From Aneurinibacillus soli (GTDB lineage Bacteria; Bacillota; Bacilli; Aneurinibacillales; Aneurinibacillaceae): a stretch of 64,000 nt of DNA. Location of the stretch: positions 1,009,001 through 1,073,000 of the forward strand of contig NZ_AP017312.1 in the NCBI RefSeq assembly GCF_002355375.1. The letters are read 5' to 3'. Shown here in pieces: positions 29,215 to 38,002 of this stretch. The notes beneath the pieces are model-generated. The model worked only from the letters and a program-made list of their open reading frames with translations, searched no databases and was not told where the DNA came from. The position numbers and the translations under genes were made by a program. Positions within the stretch are counted from its first letter, which is position 1. Every line of letters starts with the position of its first letter.

Positions 29215-29453
29215 AGCCAAAGTGTGGTGGAGGAGCGTGATCGGGTGGGGCCTCGTCACTTCGGTACGCTTACGAAGAAGTAAGGACTGTCCGCTCCAGG
29301 TGCCCGACGAACTCGCCCACAAAAGAAAGACCACGATGTACTTCAGAAGAAGCATTGTGGACAAAAGCCCGTTCGTCTAGCCCCTTCTGCTGGGGAGTCG
29401 CGTACAGGCGTTCCGTTGCCCCGCCCGATCCCGCTCCTAGCACAATTTGGTGG
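29215..29453 (-). repeat. Dispersed hairpin repeat, copy A
   Basis: About 239 bases. The outer arms GTGGTGGAGGAGCGTGATCGGGTGGGG and CCCCGCCCGATCCCGCTCCTAGCAC are largely complementary. The core has GACGAACTCGCCCAC paired with GTGGACAAAAGCCCGTTCGTC. It lacks any gene and starts about 18 bases after a terminator. Confidence 0.9.
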
Positions 29454-29580
29454 AAACTCTCAAGCATAATCAAGAGGTTGAGCTTTGCTATGTAGATAAA
29501 ACATTAAGGAAGCGGTTTTTCGCCAAGTCAGTTGTGATCGAGCAAATCCATTCTGGCGTCGCGTGTTTTTTGTAAACCGA

Positions 29581-29815
29581 AACGTTGTGCGGGGAGTGGG
29601 AGAAGAGAGGAGCAAGAGAGCGCCTGTACGCGCCTACTCAGCGAAGGGAGAACGACGAACGGGCCTTTGCCCGCAATCCTTCAGTGAAAGAGCATCGTAG
29701 GCTCTTCTTTGCGGGCGAGTTCGTCGGGCTCCCGGAGCGGACAGTTCTAGCTTCCCTGCAAGCGTACCGAAGCGAACGGCTCCTCCCTTCTCCCACTCCC
29801 TCCACCTACACGTTG
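29581..29815 (+). repeat. Dispersed hairpin repeat, copy B
   Basis: About 235 bases. Outer arms GGGAGTGGGAGAAGAGAGGAGC and GCTCCTCCCTTCTCCCACTCCC pair at 21 of 22 positions. The inner stem is GACGAAC/GTTCGTC plus GCCCGCAA/TTGCGGGC, with a top hairpin AGAGC/GCTCT. Opposite orientation to copy A, 127 bases away. Confidence 0.92.
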
Positions 29816-29824
29816 CCGATATCA

Positions 29825-29874
29825 CAAAAAAGCTGCCCCATTCGCCATGTTCTGGCTTTTGGAACAGCTTCGTT
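29825..29874 (-). terminator. sspI terminator, nearly identical to the one after cvpA
   Basis: On the minus strand AAGCTGTTCC pairs with GGGGCAGCTTTTTT around a loop with AAAAGCCAGAACATGGCG. About 42 of 46 positions match the terminator at 37363-37409. Confidence 0.85.
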
Positions 29875-29895
29875 ATCCATAGAAAGTAATGAAGA

Positions 29896-30108
29896 TTACA
29901 CGTTTTGCTGCACAATATCAATGAAGCGCTTCTGCTCTTCGGCTGATGAATTTTTCCAAAATACTTCAAGTAGCACACCAAGACCTGGGAGCATTTTTTC
30001 TTCTCCGCTTGTAATCGCATCTGTAATCGTATGGCGCACATCAGATTCGGACGATCCGTGCATATTGTGCAGAACGGCCTGGCGCAAATCAAGGCTGGCG
30101 ATGTTCAT
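29896..30108 (-). CDS. sspI: Small acid-soluble spore protein SspI
   Basis: A 70-residue minor SASP of the spore core. The block ITSGEEKMLPGLGVLLEVFW is highly characteristic of SspI, and the length is normal (about 70). AAGGAGG precedes the ATG. Its position next to the SpoU methyltransferase and pheS genes matches B. subtilis. In that organism sspI is expressed in the forespore under sigma-G; I did not resolve the promoter here. The gene shows that the host is a spore former. Confidence 0.95.
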   Translation of the reverse strand: MNIASLDLRQAVLHNMHGSSESDVRHTITDAITSGEEKMLPGLGVLLEVFWKNSSAEEQKRFIDIVQQNV

Positions 30109-30173
30109 GGGGTTTCCTCCTTATGCAGTCAGTTTCTTTAGTAGTGTCACCGAAATGTTTGATTTTATCCGGC

Positions 30174-30202
30174 TCGAAAACAATAGGAAGACAAGGTATA
30201 AT
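30174..30202 (+). promoter_or_regulatory. Probable sigma-A promoter of ktrA
   Basis: TCGAAA (30174-30179) and TATAAT (30197-30202), spacer 17, about 28 bases before the start codon. Confidence 0.55.
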
Positions 30203-30230
30203 AAGTACCAAATGTGAAGGAGTGGAGATT

Positions 30231-30887
30231 ATGGCAGATAAGTCATATGCAGTGATTGGATTGGGGCGCTTCGGTGCCAGCGTAGCACAGGCGCTGTATA
30301 ACATGGGGTATGACGTCATGGTCATCGATGAAGATGAAGAGCGTGTGCAGGACCATGTTGGCATTGCCACACATGCGGTGCAGGCTGATACAACGGATGA
30401 GCAGGCATTGCGAGATGTGGGGATTCGAAATTTTGATGTAGTGGTTGTGGCGATTGGAGCGGATATCCAGGCGAGCATACTGACTACGCTAATCCTGAAA
30501 GAAATGGGTGTAAAAATGATTGTGGCGAAAGCGCAGAATGAGCGCCACGGTCAGGTATTATATAAAGTGGGCGCAGATCGCGTTGTTTTCCCGGAGCGTG
30601 ATATGGGACTTCGTGTTGCACACAATCTGATTTCGCCGAACGTGCTTGATTTCGTTGAGCTGGCGGCGGATTATAGCATTGCCGAGGTAGCGGTGTCTGA
30701 GAAAACGGCAGGCAAAACACTGATCGATCTTGATGTGCGTGCGCGCTTTGGGGTGAACGTTATGGCGATTAAGAGTGGGGATCATTTTAACATTGCGCCG
30801 AGCGCTGATGATTTGATCAAGGAAGGCGATATTCTGGTAGTCATCGGTCATAATAATGATTTGAAAAAATTCGAAGAAGAGTCATAA
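30231..30887 (+). CDS. ktrA: KtrA/TrkA-type potassium uptake regulator
   Basis: A 218-residue cytosolic gating subunit of a Ktr-type K+ transporter. The N-terminal RCK_N Rossmann domain has GLGRFGASVAQAL (about 11-23) and the acidic VIDEDEERV that binds nucleotide. The C-terminal RCK_C domain (about 135-218) is the site of c-di-AMP binding in relatives. GGAG precedes the ATG at 30231; a frame open to 30123 lacks a ribosome-binding site there. No KtrB membrane subunit gene is adjacent. Followed 19 bases later by a SpoU methyltransferase gene. Confidence 0.9.
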   Translation: MADKSYAVIGLGRFGASVAQALYNMGYDVMVIDEDEERVQDHVGIATHAVQADTTDEQALRDVGIRNFDVVVVAIGADIQASILTTLILKEMGVKMIVAKAQNERHGQVLYKVGADRVVFPERDMGLRVAHNLISPNVLDFVELAADYSIAEVAVSEKTAGKTLIDLDVRARFGVNVMAIKSGDHFNIAPSADDLIKEGDILVVIGHNNDLKKFEEES

Positions 30888-30906
30888 TACAGGACAGGAG
30901 ATCATC

Positions 30907-31680
30907 ATGGAAGTCATTACGTCCGTGCAGAATCCACGCGTCAAGCAGTGGGCCAAGCTGCACACACGCAAAGAACGAGAAAAAACCGGGTTGTTTCTGA
31001 TTGAAGGGCCGCATCTTGTTGAGGAAGCGTATAAATCTGGTGCTGCATTCGAAGCAATTCTGCTGGAAGAAGGAATCGAGTGGCCGAGCTGGCTGCCTGC
31101 TTCTGCACTTGCCCTGTATGTAACTCGTCCAGTACTTGAGAAGTTGTCTGAAACGAAAACACCGCAGACGATGGCAGCTGTTATTCGGATGCAAGAAACG
31201 ACTCCGACCAAGCTTCCACGGGACGGTTTCTGGCTTTTGCTTGACCGTGTACAGGACCCAGGAAATGTTGGAACACTCATTCGAACAGCCGATGCGGCGG
31301 GATTGAGTGGCATAATTATTGGGGATGGCAGTGCGGATTTGTACAATGGGAAAACCGTTCGCTCCACGATGGGCTCGTTGTTTCATCTGCCAGTCTGGCA
31401 GGAGAATTTATTTGCTTTCGTGACACGTATTCGGGAGCAAGAAGCAGATGCTCGGGTCATCGGGACAAGTTTGCAGGAGTCGAAATTGTATACGGATATA
31501 TCATATACGGGAGCTGTGCTTTTAGTCATTGGGAATGAAGGAAGCGGAATGTCGGAGGAAATGTTAGCACTTGCCGACCAGAATGTTATTATCCCACTGT
31601 ATGGGCAAGCAGAATCACTGAACGCGGCGATTGCCGGCTCGGTTGTGATATACGAAGCAGTAAGGCAGCGCCGTTTATAG
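30907..31680 (+). CDS. SpoU/TrmH-family RNA 2'-O-methyltransferase
   Basis: A 257-residue SPOUT methyltransferase (YsgA-like). The N-terminal substrate-binding domain (about 1-100) contains NPRVKQWAKLHTRKERE. The catalytic knot has motif 1 LDRVQDPGNVGTLIRTADA (about 111-129), motif 2 VIGNEGSGMSEE (about 206-217) and motif 3 IPLYGQAESLNAAIAGSVV (about 231-249). The substrate is probably rRNA or tRNA, not decidable from sequence. Same position beside pheS as ysgA in B. subtilis. Confidence 0.92.
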   Translation: MEVITSVQNPRVKQWAKLHTRKEREKTGLFLIEGPHLVEEAYKSGAAFEAILLEEGIEWPSWLPASALALYVTRPVLEKLSETKTPQTMAAVIRMQETTPTKLPRDGFWLLLDRVQDPGNVGTLIRTADAAGLSGIIIGDGSADLYNGKTVRSTMGSLFHLPVWQENLFAFVTRIREQEADARVIGTSLQESKLYTDISYTGAVLLVIGNEGSGMSEEMLALADQNVIIPLYGQAESLNAAIAGSVVIYEAVRQRRL

Positions 31681-31690
31681 TGCTGCCTTA
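31661..31690. terminator. Hairpin spanning the convergent stop codons of the methyltransferase and DUF2225 genes
   Basis: TAAGGCAGC pairs with GCTGCCTTA around a 12-base loop. It overlaps the last codons of both genes, with no clear T tract, so it is a possible compact bidirectional terminator. Confidence 0.5.
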
Positions 31691-32419
31691 TGCTGTAGGA
31701 CTTTCACTCGCGCTGGCGGCTGCCTCGCGGGCTTTTTTCATATCTTCGCGCATATTTTGCCATTGCTCGCGGGCGAGGTTGACGGTCTGTGGCTCGTTGC
31801 TGCGTAATGGATGCTCCACGACACGGGAGAAATAACGAAGTGCCTTGCCCGGGTCACCTGTACGGCGGTACAGTTCGCCAATTAAATAAATAAGCTTCAG
31901 CTCCGACATGCCAGCACGAGCATAGTCTCCTTGTGTATATGAGTCTTCATACTCAGCGAGTGCGAGGTTGAGGAAGCGTAGCTCTTTGCTTTCATTTTTG
32001 AAATAGCGATACAACCAGGCCAGACGCAGACATAAGCCTGCAATGACGCAATGGGGTTCTTTTCGGACATCTGCTGTGAAAATGGTTAGCTTGTACGCAG
32101 CGATGGCTTCCGGGATGGTGCGGATGCCTGTGTAGTCTTTTGCTGTCCAATGTTTGGTAATCTTTTCTTCGATTTTTTCTTCAATCTGCGGCAGTACGCT
32201 TTTGCGGAACTGGTCATTGAATGAATAGCCGCACTGCGGACAGACGGTTACATGATAGAGAATGGGATTATACGTCTGGTTCTCATAATGCTCGCAAAAA
32301 TCGCTATCACGTTGGAAAGGATGGGATTTTCGTAAGCGTGTTTTTTTACTGACAAAAGAATGGTCGCAGTGGGCACATTCAAATTTTTTATCATATAATA
32401 TGCTATCATGATTGTCCAT
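31688..32419 (-). CDS. DUF2225 protein (zinc-binding, TPR-like)
   Basis: A 243-residue protein with two N-terminal cysteine pairs, CAHC and CPQC (about 15 and 60), plus a histidine, forming a likely zinc site. A helical repeat-rich C-terminal half follows, with TPR-like segments such as AGMSELKLIYLIGELYRRTG. Matches DUF2225; function unknown. The ATG at 32419 is chosen because AAAGGAG stands eight bases upstream; a longer frame to 32461 has none. Confidence 0.82.
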   Translation of the reverse strand: MDNHDSILYDKKFECAHCDHSFVSKKTRLRKSHPFQRDSDFCEHYENQTYNPILYHVTVCPQCGYSFNDQFRKSVLPQIEEKIEEKITKHWTAKDYTGIRTIPEAIAAYKLTIFTADVRKEPHCVIAGLCLRLAWLYRYFKNESKELRFLNLALAEYEDSYTQGDYARAGMSELKLIYLIGELYRRTGDPGKALRYFSRVVEHPLRSNEPQTVNLAREQWQNMREDMKKAREAAASASESPTA

Positions 32420-32531
32420 GACGGTCTCCTTTAGGTCTGTAATCGTAGTGAATGACATCATACTGCTTTAAGTATATGTCAAAAATCATAGGGAAGATAG
32501 GATAATTTGGCCGGGTGTAAAAATTGCACAC

Positions 32532-32560
32532 TTGCCTTTTTTTTTCTCTTTCTATATAAT
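32532..32560 (+). promoter_or_regulatory. Sigma-A promoter of pheST
   Basis: TTGCCT (32532-32537) and TATAAT (32555-32560) with a 17-base spacer. The predicted start is near 32567, giving a leader of about 290 nucleotides. Confidence 0.8.
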
Positions 32561-32584
32561 CGAATCTCAAAAGCAACTTTTTCA

Positions 32585-32834
32585 TATAAGTAAAGGTAAA
32601 GACGGAGACAAGTATGTGAACCATGCCCGTACAGGGAGAGAACATCTCGACTGTAAGTGTTCTTACGTGTGCATCTCACAGAAATTCCCTCCCGAACCGG
32701 CCCCTGAATGAGAGTAGGGGGACACCGGACGCATCGTCCGTTATCAGACGTTAAAGATGAGCGCGTTTTGCGTGCGCTCAATAAGGGTGGTACCGCGACC
32801 TCACGCCCCTTTCCGGGTGTGGGGTCTTTTTTTT
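32585..32834 (+). promoter_or_regulatory. T-box leader (phenylalanine specifier) with terminator, upstream of pheS
   Basis: The T-box motif AGGGTGGTACCGCG lies at 32784-32797. It is followed by the terminator stem GACCTCACGCCC paired with GGGTGTGGGGTC and eight Ts. In stem I, the segment GAAATTCCCTCCC places TTC (Phe) as the likely specifier, matching the downstream gene. The exact stem I boundaries are approximate. Confidence 0.92.
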
Positions 32835-32859
32835 ATTTACACACAAGGAGGTTGTAACT

Positions 32860-33894
32860 GTGCGCGAACGATTAGAAGCAGTAAAGCAGGAAGCGCTGCA
32901 GGAATTAGAACACATTACTGGTTCCACAGAAATTCAGGAACTGCGAGTCAAATATCTGGGCAAAAAGGGACGTTTGACCGAGATTCTGCGTGGCATGGGG
33001 AAGTTGTCAGCGGAAGAACGCCCGCTGATTGGCCAGCTCGGCAATGAAGTGCGTGCTGCGATTGAAAGCAAGCTCGATGAGAAGAAACAGGCGGCAGACG
33101 AAGCGGAGATCGCAGCAAAGCTTGCCGGGGAGTCCATTGATGTAACGCTGCCAGGACGCGAGGTTCGCTTCGGGAATCGTCATCCACTGACACTTGTTAC
33201 AGAACAAATTGAAGATATCTTCCTTGGCATGGGCTTCACAGTAGCAGAAGGCCCGGAAGTCGAGGCTGATTATTATAACTTCGAAACGTTGAATCTGCCA
33301 AAAGATCATCCGGCACGCGACATGCAGGATTCGTTCTACATTACAGAAGATATTCTGCTCCGTACCCATACATCTCCGGTGCAAGTTCGTACGATGGAAA
33401 AGATGAAAGGTAATGTGCCGGTTAAAATCATTTGTCCAGGTCGCGTATACCGTCGCGATAACGATGATGCGACCCATTCTCATGTGTTTACTCAGGTGGA
33501 AGGTCTCATGGTCGGAGAAAATGTCCGCATGAGCGACCTGAAAGGCGTGCTGCTTAACTTCGCACGTCAGATGTTCGGTGAAGAGACAAAAATTCGTCTC
33601 CGCCCAAGCTTCTTCCCATTTACTGAGCCGAGTGCAGAAGTTGATCTGTCGTGCAGCATGTGCGGTGGACACGGCTGTCGTGTATGTAAGCATACGGGCT
33701 GGATTGAAATCCTTGGTTCCGGTATGGTACATCCACGCGTGCTGGAAATGGCGGGCTATGATTCAGAGAAATATACAGGATTTGCTTTCGGGATGGGTGT
33801 GGAACGGATTGCGATGCTGAAGTATGACATTGATGATATTCGCCATTTCTATACAAATGATATGCGCTTCCTGAAGCAATTCAACCGGGTGTAA
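32860..33894 (+). CDS. pheS: Phenylalanyl-tRNA synthetase alpha subunit
   Basis: Class II synthetase catalytic subunit of 344 residues. An N-terminal coiled coil (about 1-90) binds tRNA. Motif 2 appears around [21 protein letters not shown], and motif 3 as [14 protein letters not shown] near 310. A cysteine cluster ([16 protein letters not shown]) is typical of the bacterial Gram-positive form. The start is GTG with AAGGAGG eight bases upstream. Cotranscribed with pheT 15 bases downstream under T-box control. Confidence 0.96.
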   Translation: MRERLEAVKQEALQELEHITGSTEIQELRVKYLGKKGRLTEILRGMGKLSAEERPLIGQLGNEVRAAIESKLDEKKQAADEAEIAAKLAGESIDVTLPGREVRFGNRHPLTLVTEQIEDIFLGMGFTVAEGPEVEADYYNFETLNLPKDHPARDMQDSFYITEDILLRTHTSPVQVRTMEKMKGNVPVKIICPGRVYRRDNDDATHSHVFTQVEGLMVGENVRMSDLKGVLLNFARQMFGEETKIRLRPSFFPFTEPSAEVDLSCSMCGGHGCRVCKHTGWIEILGSGMVHPRVLEMAGYDSEKYTGFAFGMGVERIAMLKYDIDDIRHFYTNDMRFLKQFNRV

Positions 33895-33909
33895 GGAGGA
33901 GAAAGACGG

Positions 33910-36336
33910 ATGAAAGTTTCATATAACTGGTTAGCCCAATACATTGATCTCTCCGGCATGACACCGGAAGAACTGGCTGAGAAGCTAACGCGCAGCGGCG
34001 TGGAAGTCGATGCGGTTGAATCGTTGAACAAAGGCGTAACTGGCGTGGTAGTCGGCTATGTCGTATCCAAAGAGAAGCATCCAGATGCAGATAAACTGAA
34101 CGTTTGTCAGGTAGACACAGGCGCAGGTGAACTGCAGCAAATCGTCTGTGGTGCGAAAAACGTGGATGCCGGACAAAAGGTACCCGTGGCCGTTCCGGGT
34201 GCAAAGCTGCCAGGTGGCTTGAAAATTAAAAAAGCTAAACTGCGTGGCGTTGAGTCAAACGGTATGATCTGTTCGGCAAAAGAACTGGGCATGAATGATA
34301 AGCTTCTGCCGAAAGAAATTCAGGAAGGTATTTATGTTCTACCTGCTGATCTTGAGGTAGGCCAGGCGATTGAGCCGGTACTCGGTCTCGATGACACTGT
34401 GCTTGAACTCGGTCTGACACCGAACCGCTCTGACTGTCTGAGCATGATCGGAGTGGCGTATGAAGTCGGTGCCATTCTTGGTCGTGAGGTGAAGCTGCCG
34501 GGAAATGCGGCACCGGAAGCGGGCGCATCAATCGAAGGCAAAGTCAGCATTGACATAGAGGCCAAAGATGCATGCCATCGCTACATGGCACGTCTCATCA
34601 GCGGTGTTACCCGTGGCGTATCCCCACTGTGGATGCAGCAACGTCTCATGGCAGCAGGTGTGCGCCCAATTAATCTGATCGTTGACATTACAAATTATGT
34701 GATGCTTGAAGTCGGTCAGCCACTACACGCATTCGATTATACAAAAGTCGAGGGCGGACGCATTGTCGTGCGCATGGCGCAGCCAGACGAGAAAATGGTA
34801 ACGCTTGATGATACAGAACGCACGCTGGATGATGAGATGCTGCTCATCACAGACGGCGTGAAGCCGATTGCGATTGCGGGTGTCATGGGTGGAGCAAACT
34901 CTGAAGTAGAGGATGAAACGCAGACAATCCTGCTTGAATCGGCACATTTCGCAGGTTCATCGATCCGTAAAACATCTCGTAAGCTCGGTCTTCGTTCAGA
35001 AGCAAGCCTGCGTTTTGAGAAAGAGGTTGACCCGCAAGCAGTTGAGCGTGCCTTGAACCGGGCAGCGGCCCTCATGGCTGAACTGGCAGGGGGGACGGTG
35101 GCACAGGGCATGGCAGACTGTGCGGTTTCTGTACCAGAAGAGAAGGCAGTAACCCTCAGCCTTGCCCGCTTGAACGGTCTGCTTGGTACAGCGCTTGCGA
35201 TGGATGAAGTTAAGGCGATTTTTGACCGTCTTCAGTTCGTGTATACAGTGGACGGAGAGAATTTGAATGTTACAGTTCCGACTCGTCGCCAGGATATTAC
35301 TCGGGAAGTGGATTTGATCGAGGAAGTGGCTCGTCTGTACGGCTACGATCATATTCCAACGACGTTGCCGTACGGTGATAATACACAGGGATCGCTTTCA
35401 GGCGAGCAGTTGCTTCGCCGTACGATTCGCCAGACGCTAAACGGGGCAGGGCTTGATGAAGTGAGCACCTACTCGTTTACGAACCCTGGTGTCGTGAATG
35501 ATTTTGCTACGATCTACCGTGCGACGAATCCGATTCCGCTTGCCATGCCGATGAGCGAGGAGCGGAGCGTGCTTCGGACAAATATGCTGCCGCATCTGCT
35601 GGAAACAGCGGCATATAATCTGAACCGGAAACAGGCGGATCTGGCATTGTTCGAGACAGGCAACGTATTCCTGACAGACGAAGAGAAGTTGACCACGTTA
35701 CCAGAAGAGAAGCTGACGCTTGCGGGTTTGCTGACTGGTAATTGGAGCAGTGCACACTGGGGTGGCAAGCCGGAACCGGTTGATTTTTATCTTGTAAAAG
35801 GTATTCTTGATACGCTGTTCAGTCGTCTCGGAATTACAGATGTGCAGTATGAAGCAGCAGCTGATGCGACTGGCATGCACCCAGGCCGGACTGCGTATGT
35901 ACTGATTAATGGTCAAAGGGCGGGGTATGTTGGACAGGTGCATCCGGCTGTGCAACAGAAGTACGATGTGAATGAAACGTATGTATTCCAGCTGAGTGGA
36001 GAGGTACTGATGCAGGCGGCAACGGTTCATCCGGGAATGATCGCACTGCCGAAGTACCCATCGACAAGCCGGGATATTGCCGTTGTCGTAGATCGCAGTG
36101 TGACAGCAGGAGAACTGCGCCGTGTGATTGAGCAATCCGGTGGGAAACTTCTGCAAGCCGTTCGCATTTTTGATGTGTATGTGGATGATCGTCTTGGTGA
36201 AAACAAGAAAAGCGTGGCGCTTTCTTGCACGTATCTTGATCCAGAGAAGACGCTCACCGATGAAGAAGTGCAGAGCGCTCATACGAAAGTCGTCGAAGCA
36301 CTTGCTGCCGAGTGCAGAGCTGAGCTGCGGATGTAG
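33910..36336 (+). CDS. pheT: Phenylalanyl-tRNA synthetase beta subunit
   Basis: An 808-residue structural and editing subunit. Domains in order: tRNA-binding OB fold (about 40-150, KHPDADKLNVCQVDTG), B3/B4 editing domain (about 210-385), B5 (about 405-475, VPTRRQDITREVDLIEEVAR), the catalytic-like core, and a C-terminal FDX-ACB anticodon-binding domain (about 715-808, YPSTSRDIAVVVD). Length normal. A terminator follows; the rnhC gene found next in B. subtilis is absent. Confidence 0.96.
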   Translation: MKVSYNWLAQYIDLSGMTPEELAEKLTRSGVEVDAVESLNKGVTGVVVGYVVSKEKHPDADKLNVCQVDTGAGELQQIVCGAKNVDAGQKVPVAVPGAKLPGGLKIKKAKLRGVESNGMICSAKELGMNDKLLPKEIQEGIYVLPADLEVGQAIEPVLGLDDTVLELGLTPNRSDCLSMIGVAYEVGAILGREVKLPGNAAPEAGASIEGKVSIDIEAKDACHRYMARLISGVTRGVSPLWMQQRLMAAGVRPINLIVDITNYVMLEVGQPLHAFDYTKVEGGRIVVRMAQPDEKMVTLDDTERTLDDEMLLITDGVKPIAIAGVMGGANSEVEDETQTILLESAHFAGSSIRKTSRKLGLRSEASLRFEKEVDPQAVERALNRAAALMAELAGGTVAQGMADCAVSVPEEKAVTLSLARLNGLLGTALAMDEVKAIFDRLQFVYTVDGENLNVTVPTRRQDITREVDLIEEVARLYGYDHIPTTLPYGDNTQGSLSGEQLLRRTIRQTLNGAGLDEVSTYSFTNPGVVNDFATIYRATNPIPLAMPMSEERSVLRTNMLPHLLETAAYNLNRKQADLALFETGNVFLTDEEKLTTLPEEKLTLAGLLTGNWSSAHWGGKPEPVDFYLVKGILDTLFSRLGITDVQYEAAADATGMHPGRTAYVLINGQRAGYVGQVHPAVQQKYDVNETYVFQLSGEVLMQAATVHPGMIALPKYPSTSRDIAVVVDRSVTAGELRRVIEQSGGKLLQAVRIFDVYVDDRLGENKKSVALSCTYLDPEKTLTDEEVQSAHTKVVEALAAECRAELRM

Positions 36337-36359
36337 TCCATATTCATACAAGATTGTGT

Positions 36360-36396
36360 ACAGCCGCTAATGTTTTTGCATAAGCGGCTGTTTTTC
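36360..36396 (+). terminator. Terminator of pheST
   Basis: ACAGCCGCT pairs with AGCGGCTGT, followed by TTTTTC. Confidence 0.9.
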
Positions 36397-36471
36397 TTGG
36401 TAGGAGAACTTGACTCCGCTATGTTCTTTCTTTACCTTTATAATAAGGAAATGGCGCGAGGGGGACAAACG

Positions 36472-36786
36472 GTGTCTAAAGAGAAGGTAGTAGTGGAAAT
36501 TTTCGGGCAGTATTACACCATGGTGGGTGATACAAGCTCTTCGCATATGCGGATGGTCGCCGGATATGTGGATGACAAGATGCGGCAAATCTCTGCTGCA
36601 AGCCCCCGCCTGGATACAAACAAGCTCGCGGTGCTGGCCGCTTTGAATATGGCAGATGAATATTTCAAGCTTCGGTTGGAATATGAAGAGTTGATCAAGT
36701 TGCTGGAAAACACAGCGGCTCAGGAGGAAGAGAACGAAGTAGGGGAAGAACGGGACGAGGAAGCGGTAGAAGCGGACAAGGAGTAA
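36472..36786 (+). CDS. zapA: Cell division protein ZapA
   Basis: A 104-residue FtsZ-ring stabiliser. The N-terminal ZapA domain has VVEIFGQYYTMVGD followed by MRMVAGYVDDKMRQI (about 8-40), then a coiled coil (ALNMADEYFKLRLEYEELIKLLE) and an acidic tail. A GTG start is chosen because GAGGGGG lies seven bases upstream; the frame is open further but no other site fits. Followed by cvpA after seven bases, as in B. subtilis (zapA-yshB). Confidence 0.9.
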   Translation: MSKEKVVVEIFGQYYTMVGDTSSSHMRMVAGYVDDKMRQISAASPRLDTNKLAVLAALNMADEYFKLRLEYEELIKLLENTAAQEEENEVGEERDEEAVEADKE

Positions 36787-36793
36787 TATCTGT

Positions 36794-37354
36794 ATGAATA
36801 TACTTGATATAATTATCGTCGTTGTGCTACTACTTAGTTTTTGGCGGGGCTGGCATCAGGGGTTTGTGATGCAGTTGACCAAAATTGCTGGGCTCATTCT
36901 GTCAGCTGTGGTGGCGTTCTGGTACCACCGTCCAGTAGCTGAGCAACTGTCGCATTGGATACCCCTATCCGGTGCGGGACAAAGTGCCTCCTCCTTTGCC
37001 GCGTTGCCATTTGTTCAGAATGGGTTGTATAACATTGTTGCATTTGCCTTGCTAGCTTTTGTAACGGGACTTGTAGTGCGCTACATCGGTAGCTTGCTGA
37101 ACAGTGTAGCACAGCTGCCCGTGCTATCTATGATTAATCGATTGGCGGGAAGTGTGGTTGCGTTTGTGAAGACGGGTATTATTTTTCTGCTGATTCTTGC
37201 TGTGGTATCGTTGATTCCGGTAGAGAGTGTGCAGCATACGCTTGCAGGCTCTTCGTTTGCTTCTTATGCGAAGCAGGAGATGCCAGCGGTACTCGACTGG
37301 GTGAAGCAGGAGTTCAATCAGCCGACGTCTCATTCAAAAAACTCGACTTTATAG
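36794..37354 (+). CDS. CvpA family membrane protein
   Basis: A 186-residue integral membrane protein with four hydrophobic segments and the CvpA-family start, NILDIIIVVVLLLSFWRGWHQG, plus FVTGLVVRYIG in the third segment. The family is linked to colicin V export in E. coli, but its role in Bacillales is unknown. Cotranscribed with zapA; a terminator begins nine bases past the stop. Confidence 0.88.
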   Translation: MNILDIIIVVVLLLSFWRGWHQGFVMQLTKIAGLILSAVVAFWYHRPVAEQLSHWIPLSGAGQSASSFAALPFVQNGLYNIVAFALLAFVTGLVVRYIGSLLNSVAQLPVLSMINRLAGSVVAFVKTGIIFLLILAVVSLIPVESVQHTLAGSSFASYAKQEMPAVLDWVKQEFNQPTSHSKNSTL

Positions 37355-37362
37355 AAGGAAGA

Positions 37363-37409
37363 TAAGCTGTCTCAAAAGCCAGAACATGGCAATGGGGCAG
37401 CTTTTTTTG
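37363..37409 (+). terminator. Terminator after cvpA, recurrent type
   Basis: AAGCTGTCTC pairs with GGGGCAGCTTTTTTT around AAAAGCCAGAACATGGCAAT. Nearly identical to the sspI terminator on the other strand at 29825-29874. Confidence 0.88.
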
Positions 37410-37420
37410 TTTGATATTGA

Positions 37421-37513
37421 CAACGTGTGGTGGTGAGGGAGTGGAAGAAGGGAGGAGCCGTTCGCTTCGGTATGCTTACAGGGAAGCTGCGACTGTCCGC
37501 TCCGGGAGCCCGG
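37421..37513 (-). repeat. Dispersed hairpin repeat, copy C, truncated
   Basis: Only one arm of the family is present: the outer arm, GTTCGCTTCGGTATGCTTAC and CTGTCCGCTCCGGGAGCCCG. The core and second arm are missing and are followed instead by an unrelated inverted repeat. Confidence 0.85.
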
Positions 37514-37583
37514 CTGGCGTATGCACTGGCACGGGAAGCTCAGGCACCTAGCTTGCTCGCCTGTCCCGGCATCATACGCCAGT
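37514..37583. repeat. Unrelated inverted repeat joined to truncated copy C
   Basis: CTGGCGTATG pairs perfectly with CATACGCCAG, and further in CGGGA and AGGC pair with GCCT and TCCCG. It could form a 70-base hairpin and lies just before a membrane-protein fragment. Confidence 0.7.
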
Positions 37584-37593
37584 TGGAGGGCTT

Positions 37594-37940
37594 TTGTTTT
37601 TGGCGATTTGTTTTGCGCTGGTCATGGGGCTGTATGCGAGTGGTGTCGTATCGTTAACCACGCTCATTCAGCTGCCGAATGCCACGTTCATTCTGACGTA
37701 TTTGGGTGGCTGTGCAGCGGGAATGCGGTTACTTGGGGACAGTAAGACGGGATTTGGGGTCAGTGTTTTGTCATTTGTGCTGACGGTGCTTGTCTTTCCG
37801 TTCGTAGGGGGGCTGTACTTTATCCGATGGTCGTAATCGCCGGATGGTGGCTATGGAAACGACTGTATGCCAAAAAACAAAAAAGCCGTGGGCAAACAGA
37901 AGCAGAAGAAGAGGAATTCACCCGACAGCAAATGGTATAA
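37594..37940 (+). pseudogene. Small membrane protein, probably frameshifted
   Basis: Two overlapping frames look like one broken gene. The first (37594-37836, TTG start) has three hydrophobic segments and stops after GGLYFIRWS. The second (37827-37940) opens with MVVIAGWWLWKRLYAKKQKS and continues to a charged acidic tail. A one-base shift near 37825 would join them into a protein of about 115 residues with a normal final helix and cytosolic tail. Alternatively they are two overlapping small genes. The only ribosome-binding site, GGAGGG, is too close to the TTG, so the 5' end may also be damaged by the repeat upstream. Lies where polX sits in B. subtilis. Confidence 0.5.
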
Positions 37941-38002
37941 TGGAGACGTCAGCGTAAAGCGGACGTACACCTTTTGCGAAAGATGTAGAGAGGGGATTTC
38001 TC

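Noticed and set aside
29585-30217. 210-codon + strand frame crossing repeat B and sspI
   Set aside because: Runs through a structured repeat and antisense through sspI, and carries no domain.
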